From positions 162,474-226,473 of the forward strand of contig NW_004443552.1 in the NCBI RefSeq assembly GCF_000330505.1: DNA of 64,000 nucleotides, written 5' to 3'. Every line of letters begins with the position of its first letter. The stretch's first letter is position 1. The stretch is from Entamoeba invadens IP1. Lineage: Eukaryota > Evosea > Mastigamoebida > Endamoebidae. The translations under genes and the position numbers were made by a program. Under the pieces are notes generated by a model, which was not told the origin of the DNA, did not search any database, and saw only the letters and a list, made by a program, of their open reading frames with translations. Positions 39,926-49,280 of the stretch are shown piece after piece.

Positions 39926-40897
39926 ATGATGTTGTTATTTTTACTGGCGACAGTCCATTCGCTCGACTTTAACACATGGTACACACTCCACAATAAAAAA
40001 TACCAAGCAGTCGAATTTCTGAGGCGAAGAGCTATATTTGCACAGAACGCAAGAGTGGTCTCAAAACATAACGCACTCCAAAGCACTTTTAAAATGTCGT
40101 TGAATGGCCCATTTGCTGATATGACAAATGAAGAGTACTTGAAAGTCAATCCAGTGCTTCCTCTGCCTCTTTCAGAGGAAACCCCAAAGAAAATTGGAAC
40201 GAAAAGAACAATGAAAAAAGACCAAAAGAATGTTGACTGGAGAGATGCCCATATAGTGACAAGCGTGAAGAACCAACACGAGTTTAGTGACTGTCACTCG
40301 TGTTATTCATTTGCTTCAGTGTCCACTTTAGAGTCGTTGTATCTTCAAGAAGGCTTCACTAAATACACTGTAGACACATTGGACCTCTCGGAACAACAAA
40401 TCGTTGATTGTGCTAAAGGCAGTCTTGGGTGTAAAGGTGGAGGAACATTTGCGTTGACGTTCAACTACATCAAGAAGGATGGTGTTGGTCTCGAGAAAGA
40501 TTTTCCGTACACTGGTATTGATGGAGAGTGCACATACACAAAAGCCAATAAAGTTGTTGGGATCTCAGGATATACATCTCTCGAAATTAATGAAGACGTT
40601 TTGACACAAACACTCGATGAACACCCCGTTGGTGTGTGTGTTGATGCCACACACGATTCGTTCAAATTGTACGAAAGTGGTGTTTACGATGAACCAAGGT
40701 GCCGCAAAATCATCGACCATTGTATGGCCGCTGTTGGGTATGGGACAACTGAAGACGGTGTTGAGTATTACTTGATCAAAAATTCATGGGGGACCAACTG
40801 GGGCGAAGAGGGTTACATTCGAATGTCGAGGAATAAAGATAATCAATGTTCCATAGCAAGTGCAAGTGCTTTTCCAACTGGTCTAAAAGAGTATTAG
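39926..40897 (+). CDS. Papain-family cysteine proteinase (Entamoeba CP type)
   Basis: The 323-residue preproenzyme has a signal peptide (MMLLFLLATVHS), a propeptide of about 85 residues with an FNTWYTLHNKKY..EFLRRRAIFAQN start, and a mature domain beginning near NVDWRD. Active-site residues are Gln117, Cys126 in DCHSCYSF, His265 in IDHCMAAVGYG and Asn286 in IKNSWGTNW. Tyr after the catalytic Cys is usual in Entamoeba CPs. The sequence before it is NQHEFSDCHSC where most have NQGxCGSC. Entamoeba CPs are lysosomal or secreted and degrade host and dietary protein. Two adjacent ATGs open the frame; the first is used. It lies 131 bp after the actin-like gene. Confidence 0.93.
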   Translation: MMLLFLLATVHSLDFNTWYTLHNKKYQAVEFLRRRAIFAQNARVVSKHNALQSTFKMSLNGPFADMTNEEYLKVNPVLPLPLSEETPKKIGTKRTMKKDQKNVDWRDAHIVTSVKNQHEFSDCHSCYSFASVSTLESLYLQEGFTKYTVDTLDLSEQQIVDCAKGSLGCKGGGTFALTFNYIKKDGVGLEKDFPYTGIDGECTYTKANKVVGISGYTSLEINEDVLTQTLDEHPVGVCVDATHDSFKLYESGVYDEPRCRKIIDHCMAAVGYGTTEDGVEYYLIKNSWGTNWGEEGYIRMSRNKDNQCSIASASAFPTGLKEY

Positions 40898-42340
40898 TGT
40901 CATACCAATTCTTATTTCTTATTTAATATCACAAACGTAAAAAATAGTTATAAAATCTATTTTTTTTAAATAGCAACATTAACTATATTAATTACAAATT
41001 TTTGTAATTTTTGTTATTGCTATTAACACTCTGTATATTCAGATGTGGAACTAAAGTTTCAACCAGAACCAATGTTTCGACTAATTTAAATACTATTTGA
41101 ATAATAATGAACACGTTTTTTATTTTTTTTAAAGTCCAAAAAGATCTTTTCTTGTTCAGTTTTTACAATGGTTTATAAATTATTAATTATTGGTCGATAC
41201 TTTGTACCACATTTGTAAATTGATAATTGTATTTTAATTGTGTTGTTTTTATTTGTTTTACTTTAATAAATAAAGTATTGTTATAATTAATACACAACCA
41301 TTAATTAAAAAAATAAACATGAAGTAAAGTTGGAAAGTTTAAGTTACAACAAATGAAATATATTTTTGATAGTTACTTATTGCATTTGAAGTCAATTAAA
41401 TCATTAAGCATTATTGTTTGTTATATTTATCAATATTTTGTAAGTATTGATTATATTTAAGTGTTATAATCAACACTTTTATAAACATTAAAATATTTAA
41501 GTGATTATTTCTTTAAATTATAAAAGTTATTATTGGTAAGATGAAAAAATGGGTCTAATGAGTTCTTCAGTGTTTAGTCTGTCTAAAAAAACACAACGAT
41601 ACATTATTGTGTCGGTTTATTGAGTTGTTTGGTTGAAAAAATTAACTTTTATGTGGGTTAAAATAATATTGAATACAACAAAAGAAACAACATGTTGATT
41701 TTAATTAAATTAAATTCAATTTGTTTTTAATAGTAGATCAAGTACATGACAAACTACAAGACTCAATTACAACAAACTACTGTATTTAAAAAAATAAATT
41801 AACCATCCAAATGCTATTTAATTATTTTTGAACAGTAAAGCAATTGGAACAATAAATCAAACCCATATAAAAATTCATCAGATTTAACAATATTTAACAA
41901 GTCTTTATAAAAATTCAATGAAGTCCGAAGATCTTTGAATTTAAAAAAAAGTACGATCAACAATATTTTAATTAATAATTAAATCGAAAAATTTCATATT
42001 ATCCCGAAAAAATTAATACGACTGGGTTACTATACCCCTTAAAATTATCTCCACTTTTCTTTTTTGAAGAATTTTCATAACATACAACTCTTCAAAACAA
42101 ACTTAAATTATTTTATTTATTAAAGATACTAAAATTAATTAATAAAATAAGTATATTTTTAATAAATAATTAATTTTAATTAAAGACAAAAAATAAAGAA
42201 ATTAATTATAAGAAAAGTATTATTGTGGAAATTTTTGTGCATTTTATAAACAAGAAATATCCACAAACCATTAGAAAAGTTAAACAACTTTTATGGAATG
42301 CCAGGTTTAAATAACAGAGACGAATTATTTTAATAATTAC
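40898..42340. other. Long AT-rich intergenic region
   Basis: 1.44 kb, AT-rich with few C/G. A 24-codon ORF at 41549-41623 recalls an Arf N-terminus but does not continue (see findings). No other feature. Confidence 0.5.
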
Positions 42341-43354
42341 ATGGCCACTTCGACAAATGAAGACATTTACATCAGTCGCCAAACCGCAGCGAGAACGCAG
42401 ATGGTTGGAACAAAAGAAATTTATACTGTAGTCAAACAATGCAACTTTCTGATAGTTTTAAACTCAAATTTAACAGCACTTGATACCAGTGATGTCGAGT
42501 GTATTTTATTATATGACACCATTGATAATCGTCCAGTGCCTTATGTTCATTGTCCACCAATAAAATATAAAATTCAAGAAATGGAAGAACATATACTTAC
42601 TGTTGAATGCAAATTAACTGTGTTATCGAGTCAACACGAAGATTCTCTTTTTAAGGTGAAGGTTATTTTAAAGAAAGAAGGAAGAGAAATCGCGACACTA
42701 ATATCCTGCTCGATAAAATGCACCTCCAAACTCGAGTCAAAGAAAAAACCTAAATTTGACTCATTGAAATCGTTTGTTTTGTCGACTTTTTGTCGCAAAG
42801 ATTTTTATATTTTTGTTAATTTAATTTTGAGAAATTAAAAAACTGCGACAAAATTGATAAATAGGAACAACGAGAAGCGGATACGACCGTCAAAAATAGT
42901 GGGGTCCAACTCCAACTCATCTACTCCGACATCCGAGTCAAGTATAACCACACAATCCCTTCTTAATACAAACACTATACTTATGGATGAGATCAGAAAG
43001 AATTTAAATAAAGGATATAATTTCCCTTCCTTTGAAATCGGGTTTACTAAATTCATTCAATTATCTGGACTGATAGAAAGACCATTCTTGCGACAGTATT
43101 ACATCGATAGTATAAGAGCTATGAGTGGCAATTTGATCTGTGGGCTTGACGAAATCACAAGCGTTCTTGGTTTGTTTATTGAGAATCATATTTCATAATA
43201 CTTACAAAAAGGAAACACACCACACCAAAGTTACTCAAATCCAATAAATCCACAAATTAGATTTGATATCCCACAGAACCAACCACTGCGACAAACACAA
43301 TTCTGCATGGCACAAGATTTACCTAACACAATGAATACTCCGTTTATGAACTAG
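42341..43354 (+). CDS. Three-exon protein with a putative beta-sandwich (p53/Runt-like?) N-terminal domain
   Basis: Exons 42341-42771, 42865-43169 and 43212-43354 give 292 residues. Both introns have GTTTGT donors; acceptors are AAATAG and AAAAAG and all junctions hold frame. Residues 20-130 alternate in a beta-strand pattern, with LTVLSSQHEDSLFKVKVIL and a strand ending ISCSIKCTSK followed by Lys-rich KKKPK. This style resembles immunoglobulin-like DNA-binding domains (p53, Runt, STAT, Rel), but without their diagnostic residues. Residues 150-180 are Ser/Thr-rich; 190-245 form a helical domain (GFTKFIQLSGLIERPFLRQYY); the tail is Asn/Pro/Gln-rich. A transcription factor is a reasonable hypothesis only. 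Confidence 0.75.
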
Positions 43355-45065
43355 CCATTTGCATAGACAATATAATTTGATTATAGCTTTTCAGTTCCAA
43401 GTTCTTACATCAAATTTTTGTTTATATTTGAATTATAAATTATTAATTATACTTTATTATAGTTTGTTAATAGAAACTTTTAATAATTAATTGGTTATTA
43501 TATATTTGCAACTAACAAATTAAATTTATTAATTATTAATTATTAATTATTAATTATTAATTATTAATTATTAATTATTAATTATTAATTATTAATTATT
43601 AATTATTAATTATTAATTATTAATTATTAATTATTAATTATTAATTATTAATTATTAATATTTATTTAATAATAATTTATTAAATTATCATAATATTATA
43701 TGAATTATATTATTTTTTTAAGTTTCAGTTAAATTAGATTTTTTACACTGATTTATTTTCATTTAAGTTCCCGAAATATTTCGGAAATGATCACAAAAAT
43801 AAATGCAATTCATCTTTTATTTTTAATTTAAATCATCATTTTTTGGGGTAAAACAGTTTTATTAAATGAAAAATCTTAAAAACAAATTTATTAAGATCGG
43901 CGTCAAAAAAAGGAATACTGTTTTGAATAAAATTAGTATCTTCTAATATTTCAACTATAATTCGAACTAGTAAATATTTTTATATGTCTTTTTTAGACTT
44001 TCAAAGTTTTTTCAGAAACTCCTGATTTCGTGGTGAACTTTCCTTTATCAAAAATTTATCACCAAATCTCAAAGTGTTATTATTCAACTCAAAGAACAAT
44101 AACATCCCATTCATTATATAATAAGCTGATAATTATTTTGGTACAAAAACAATATTGGTTTAAACTGATTTAACAAATCAGGAAAAGACTCGTAATTATT
44201 ATATAATTATTCTTTATTATAATCGATTAAATACTTGGCATCAATCACTTTGGATTTTTTTAACACCATTCGAAATGGCTTCTGTTTGATTTTGGCTTTA
44301 AAAAAATGGGGAGTATTGAAATTTGCCATTTCTGTGCCGATAAAAATATATTGGTTTGTTTTTCATATGACCTGACGGGATGATATAAGAAAATCAAACT
44401 AATATTTTAGTACAGGCAATAATAACCTGATATTCCCGATAATTTAAAGAAACCCCCTTCAACTTTATTAATACTTTTTTATTTTTAATTATTTTTTTTA
44501 TTTTTTAGTCTTGTAAACTCCAACAATTGTAATTAAAAAAAATGATAAAGTAATTAGAATTGTTGATTCTAATAATTTAGGCGTAAATAATTGATTAATA
44601 GAAATAATTAAAACTGTCACAATATCCCAAAAATTTGACATTCATTTTTTCATTGCACAATTCCTGGTTTTTCATTCAGAATATTTCTGTTGTTTTTGGC
44701 AAAAAAAAAATAACTTCTTTTTGGGAGGTTCTATTCTCGAAAAATAGCCCATATCAAGACTCACTTGACAAAAAAAGGTAGTTAAAACCAAGGTGTCATT
44801 GCATGGCTTTTACTTATAACTATTATCATATTTTTTTTTTAATTGTATTGAAATTGAATCACAACAAGCAGTTTTGGTGAAGACATAGGGTTTGAAGAAG
44901 GAAAACCAAACAACATCGGCGAACATGCCGATTGTTAAAACCGGGACGGATTGCCCAATTTAGTGGCGACCCAAAGCAAAAATTGTCGAAAAGAAAAAAG
45001 CCAAAACGAGGTGAAAGGGTTTCGGCAGTGGTATTAAAAAAAATGGAGAAATCTCGAAAAACGCA
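43355..45065. other. Intergenic region with 7-bp microsatellite and GC-richer leader
   Basis: 1.7 kb. It contains the TTATTAA repeat (43526-43660), a short coding-like fragment at 44001-44114 and, in the last 200 bp, unusually G/C-rich sequence in front of the 45066 gene with a 13-codon uORF at 45042. Confidence 0.5.
43526..43660. repeat. Microsatellite, ~19 copies of a 7-bp unit (TTATTAA)
   Basis: A nearly perfect array of the heptamer TTATTAA/TAATTAT, about 135 bp long, in AT-rich spacer DNA. It is likely length-polymorphic. Confidence 0.9.
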
Positions 45066-45794
45066 ATGGATCGCGACTCGATGAGCGACGGGTACCAACC
45101 TGAGACGCACGAATTGTGTCTTTCGATGGCCAACAAAGACGATGAGACCATTTTCTCGCACATTTTAAAGCAATTTACTGGGATAGCTCAAGACTATAAT
45201 ACAATGTTTAAAGAAAAGATGGAAATTGTTGACTCGCACGTGAAAGAAATCGAAGCGTTGAAAGCGGAGATTGAAAAAGCCAAAGACGATTTGATGCTCA
45301 AAAAGATTAAGAACTGTGACTTACAATTGCAAATAGAAAATGATAAGAAGAAGGAAGAAGAACGGGAGATGGACGTCTTAGACTTCTTACGAGACTTTTC
45401 TAAGCACTCTTCGGAATACAAAAAAGAGACGAACGAGGAGAAGCAGAAAGTTTCGGTGAAACTCTCAAAATCACTGCCCGAGGAGGTGTTTGAATTCGCG
45501 AAGAAAAAATCGATGAAGTACAAAGAGAAGGAAAAAGCAAAGAAAGAAGAGAAGAAGGAAGAGAAGAAGTTTTCTGGATATTTCTCACCGAAGTTGGAGA
45601 AGTCCCATCTCTTCCCACATATCTTCTTCGACGAACATAGACTCTCAAGAAGAATGTCACACTCATTTAAGTCATATAAAGAAAAAAAATCCGAACAACA
45701 ACAAGAGGAGAAAGATCAAGAGAAAGAGAAGGAAATGACGTTCACGTGTGTGCGGTCATTAACTCCAAATATTCGACCAAATATCAAATTGTAA
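45066..45794 (+). CDS. Lys/Glu-rich coiled-coil protein
   Basis: The 242-residue protein starts at the ATG at 45066. A short acidic N-terminus precedes a coiled coil (about residues 40-105, KEIEALKAEIEKAKDDLMLKK and similar), a second charged helix (about 130-165, rich in KEKEKAKKEEK) and a final Ser/Arg patch (LSRRMSHSFKSYKEK). No globular domain is visible; structural or cytoskeletal adaptors look like this. The region upstream is unusually G/C-rich and has a short uORF (45042-45083) overlapping the start in another frame. Confidence 0.72.
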   Translation: MDRDSMSDGYQPETHELCLSMANKDDETIFSHILKQFTGIAQDYNTMFKEKMEIVDSHVKEIEALKAEIEKAKDDLMLKKIKNCDLQLQIENDKKKEEEREMDVLDFLRDFSKHSSEYKKETNEEKQKVSVKLSKSLPEEVFEFAKKKSMKYKEKEKAKKEEKKEEKKFSGYFSPKLEKSHLFPHIFFDEHRLSRRMSHSFKSYKEKKSEQQQEEKDQEKEKEMTFTCVRSLTPNIRPNIKL

Positions 45795-46052
45795 TTCATT
45801 TTGTTTTGTAGTTCAATTATTTCATCGAAATGGGAGTTGTTTGTGCGTTAATTAATGGGAGTTTTGGAGGACTTTAATTCAACGAAAACATTCGTGTTAT
45901 TATAAAACTGTTTTGCATTTTGTCATCAAAAACTGGATGCCACATATAACTGTTTCACTTGTTTTGCTTGTTATTTATAGTTAATAATACTATTAAACTA
46001 TTATTGTAATATGGTTTATTTTGATGAACATTTTGCTTCGTAAAACAATCCG

Positions 46053-46205
46053 ATGGTTGTTAAAATCAATGAATTGTTTGAATTCATTAAACGTGTTAAA
46101 CAAAATCCAGACTTTGTATTCCTTTTAAATCTTTTAGTTTTATACGAAGTATCAATTATTACACTCTCGGTGATTACATACAAACTCAGATTTTGGTTCT
46201 TTTAA
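46053..46205 (+). CDS. Possible 50-residue hydrophobic microprotein
   Basis: An ATG-initiated ORF with an amphipathic basic N-terminus (VVKINELFEFIKRVKQNPD) and one hydrophobic helix (about residues 22-42), ending KLRFWFF. It is below the usual length cut-off. Composition is coding-like, but a second 34-codon ORF overlaps it in another frame and no splice signals or homologues support it. Confidence 0.35.
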   Translation: MVVKINELFEFIKRVKQNPDFVFLLNLLVLYEVSIITLSVITYKLRFWFF

Positions 46206-46638
46206 AATTATTTGTTTGTCAACAAATAATTAATTTATATAACAAGGAAAATGATTTGGGCACTGTTATTATTATGAAGTTATTACATCTAATACAATAA
46301 TAATAAGTATTAGAACAATTTCTGTATTATTAATTATTAAAAAATTATTTATTTAAAACACTATAAAACACTTGTAATAATTGTTAATAAAAATAATTAT
46401 TAAAATCATTCTAAAAATAAGAATAAAAAACATTTCTAAAAAAAATTGTTATACCAAACAATTCAAAAAATGGTAATTTTGTTAAACTAATTTCTAAAGA
46501 CAAAACAATTCCTATATTCAATAATAAAAATAAACTATATATATGTATTCAAATTTTTGGAAAATAATGCATATATATAGCAAAAAATTCGAATAGATAA
46601 AACAATAGTAAAAAAACTAATAAGAAGTGATTTCTTGG

Positions 46639-46648
46639 ATGAACTGAA
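46639..46648 (+). promoter_or_regulatory. GAAC-type element before the tetraspanin gene
   Basis: GATGAACTGA lies 12 bp before the ATG. It matches the Entamoeba core GAAC element (AATGAACT) in sequence; GAAC position is known to vary. Low-certainty call. Confidence 0.35.
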
Positions 46649-46659
46649 ATTTCCAGTGG

Positions 46660-47496
46660 ATGTGGAAAATTAGCAGGATTTTAATTGTTGTTGTGTCAAG
46701 TCTTGTAACACTGATGTCCTTAGTCATATTGGGTGTCACCATTTTTGCGATTGTTCACTACAAAAACAGATACACCTTTGTCCCATGGAACATTATGGTC
46801 ATGACAATATTAACTGGAATTACTGGGGCTATAACTTTCATTACTGGACTTGTATCGATCACTGGCGGTATTCTTCAACGCAAGATCTTCACGATGGCTG
46901 TTTGTCCTTTTTTATTATTTAATTATAATTACTTAACTATTATTCAAGTGTCTTTTTGAGTGTATACTTACCCATAGACCGTTGTCATGCTGATATTCTC
47001 CACAGCTATCGTCACGTTCATCGGGCTTTACTCCCTTTCTGGAGTGATTTCGACAGAAAAAACATTAGAGCGTGGGTGGAGCGAAATGGGCACTGACGAG
47101 GACAAGATCAGACAATTCGAAGAAGTGGTTTGTATTTGTTTACTATACAACAACTATAATATAACTATAAACAAACTCTACCAACTTTGACGTATTAATG
47201 TCCAGTGGGGGTGCCACAACTTCAACGAAAAGATACCTGTTGTCAATGTGACTGAAACTTCCATCTCTTCGAACGACTTGCCGTATTGCTCTGAAGTCCT
47301 TAAAACACCATTTTTGCGATATAGTGGGGTGATGCTGGGACTTTCTCTGATTGTCTATTTTTTGTTGATTGGCATGCAAATCATCGTCAGTTTCCACGTC
47401 TCTAAAGACGACAAGCCCGCAAAACTCGGCTTTGAACCGATTGATAAGGAACTTGGAACGGTTCCTTTCCAACAAGAGACTCCTCAAAATCAGTAA
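46660..47496 (+). CDS. Tetraspanin-family 4TM protein, three exons
   Basis: Exons 46660-46899, 46978-47127 and 47206-47496 (two 78-nt introns, both with GTTTGT donors; acceptors CATAG and TCCAG) give 226 residues. Four membrane helices (about residues 6-28, 41-66, 78-100, 171-193) flank a small first loop and a larger second loop of about 70 residues. The second loop has EVWGCHNF in place of the usual Cys-Cys-Gly and a single later Cys (PYCSE), so it can form at most one disulfide. Tetraspanins organise membrane microdomains. The C-terminal tail is polar (FEPIDKELGTVPF). Entamoeba genomes have many such genes. Confidence 0.87.
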
Positions 47497-47641
47497 TTTG
47501 TTCAGACTTCGAGTTGGATGACAATTTCTATAAATTATAATAAATAACCTAATTATAATATCATTTGTCTTTGGAGGTATCTTTCAACATTATGTGAGAA
47601 ATGAACTTCAAAAACTGAACTGCAATAATCAAAAGCATTAG

Positions 47642-49117
47642 ATGGAGTACTCCTTTCTCCTCCAATTTTTTGTTGCTCTTATCGTTGTTGTGTCATTTAT
47701 ATTTGTCATATTCTTGGTGTTCACCTTCCACTATTTGGAACGCGTGTTAATGAATTTGGTGAGTTTTATGATCATACTTGTGTGCGCTCTTGTCACGTGT
47801 TTTCTGATTGTTTTAAACACGTTTGAGTACTCAGTGAATTATCCATTGTTACCCGCAACGGATCACTTAAACCTCTCTTCAATCATTATTGGTATCATCT
47901 TCACGGGAGTCTATTGCGTCGTCGTCCCCTTTTCCGTGATCATCTTAAACGACAAACACGCCGTGATCAACGCTATTAGTGTGACTTTGCAGATAACGGC
48001 ATTTTCCGTCTTAGTCTTTATATTAGCACCAATTGTTATAACAATGGAAGTTGAGAACAACGACGGGTTTTCAATTGAATCCATTTTTGTCAACTTGGAC
48101 CCGACTGCTCAAATCAGTTTGAACAAATTGTATGTCAAAGATGATAACAACGTCATCGAATGGCTGATCTCAGGCACGTGTGCGATTTTTATATGTCTGG
48201 TCTTCTGCGGGCGAGTGATATTAGTGTATTATGGCGGGTATGGGACGGCATCCACTGGTATAGAAATGATCCGTGGGACGATATTTAGTGAGATGTCGCC
48301 ATACCAGCGCAACGAGAAGTTGTATCTCTCAGACTATTTAAATGCTCCCCAACACAGTACTACTCAATTTAAAGAGTACACTAAATTGAAGTTAGAATTG
48401 TATCAGAAAAAGTACGACGCATTACATTTACCAAAGACACGAGCTTATATAGTGATGATGATATTTAGAATCATATTTGGCGTATTAGCTATATTGTCAT
48501 CAGCTACATACGTTGTGTGTATTATAGTCAGTTTGTATGGAGATATCTTATATAGTCAATGTGGCTGGAAATGTGGGTTCATTCCTCAGACGTCGGGGAA
48601 GATCCTCCCCTTTGAAAAGATGCTTGATGTGATCAATGGAGATAACTTGTTTGTGTTGCGATTCATCATTCTGTTACTTCTTAATATGTATTCGGCGTTC
48701 ACTGTGTTTCTTGGAGCTCGGCAGTTGTTCACACGATACCCAGGCGTGTCTAAATTTGTATTAAAAGCTAGAAAAACACTACCTGGTTCTGTGGTGTTAA
48801 TAGCATCATTCATATGCTTGTCGTCTGTTGGATTTGTGATGCAAATAATATCGATTATGCCTAATGTTTTAATGTATGGATCACAACTGGACTCCTCTGG
48901 CATGAGATGTACTATGATGTCCATTGGTCCTTGTGAACCCACTGGAGTATCAAAGATGCTCTTCAAAATTATTGCAACAATTCCGTATGTCGGGCTTGTT
49001 ATTTATTTGTCGAACATTTTCTACTTCTTCACAACAATTCTCCACGTTATAGAAGAAGTCGTTTTACTTACAAAGACTCTGTTCACAAAAACAGAAAAGT
49101 TGTTAAAAGCAAATTGA
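47642..49117 (+). CDS. LMBR1-like polytopic membrane protein
   Basis: The 491-residue protein has about nine membrane helices: a cluster of five in the first 130 residues, a long soluble loop with YGTASTGIEMIRG and YQRNEKLYLSDYL (about 195-270), and four more at the C-terminus. This layout and the Lys/Glu coiled segment between the blocks fit the LMBR1/LMBD1 family (lipocalin receptor-like, lysosomal or plasma membrane). Two lumenal/extracellular Cys-containing loops (SQCGWKCGF; MRCTMMSIGPCEP) may be disulfide-linked. The ATG at 47642 opens the first helix. It follows the tetraspanin by 145 bp, same strand. Confidence 0.75.
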   Translation: MEYSFLLQFFVALIVVVSFIFVIFLVFTFHYLERVLMNLVSFMIILVCALVTCFLIVLNTFEYSVNYPLLPATDHLNLSSIIIGIIFTGVYCVVVPFSVIILNDKHAVINAISVTLQITAFSVLVFILAPIVITMEVENNDGFSIESIFVNLDPTAQISLNKLYVKDDNNVIEWLISGTCAIFICLVFCGRVILVYYGGYGTASTGIEMIRGTIFSEMSPYQRNEKLYLSDYLNAPQHSTTQFKEYTKLKLELYQKKYDALHLPKTRAYIVMMIFRIIFGVLAILSSATYVVCIIVSLYGDILYSQCGWKCGFIPQTSGKILPFEKMLDVINGDNLFVLRFIILLLLNMYSAFTVFLGARQLFTRYPGVSKFVLKARKTLPGSVVLIASFICLSSVGFVMQIISIMPNVLMYGSQLDSSGMRCTMMSIGPCEPTGVSKMLFKIIATIPYVGLVIYLSNIFYFFTTILHVIEEVVLLTKTLFTKTEKLLKAN

Positions 49118-49280
49118 TTGTTCAAATTATAGTATTAAGTTATTAATAATATAATTAGTAATCCTTTTATTATTGATAATTAGCTTAATAACTAATATGA
49201 TATTAGTTATTATAATATTAGTTTATTATACTATTAATAACTAAATATATTAATCATGTTTGATAAGGCGTTCATTTAAA

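Larger units (their letters stand above)
45795..46659. other. Intergenic region with a possible small membrane-protein ORF
   Basis: 0.86 kb, AT-rich. The only coding-like segment is at 46053-46205. The final 20 bp holds a GAAC-type motif just before the tetraspanin start. Confidence 0.5.

Noticed and set aside
44859..45161. Minus-strand 100-residue ORF
   Set aside because: Overlaps the start of the 45066 coiled-coil gene on the other strand, starts at a non-ATG codon region and has no domain.
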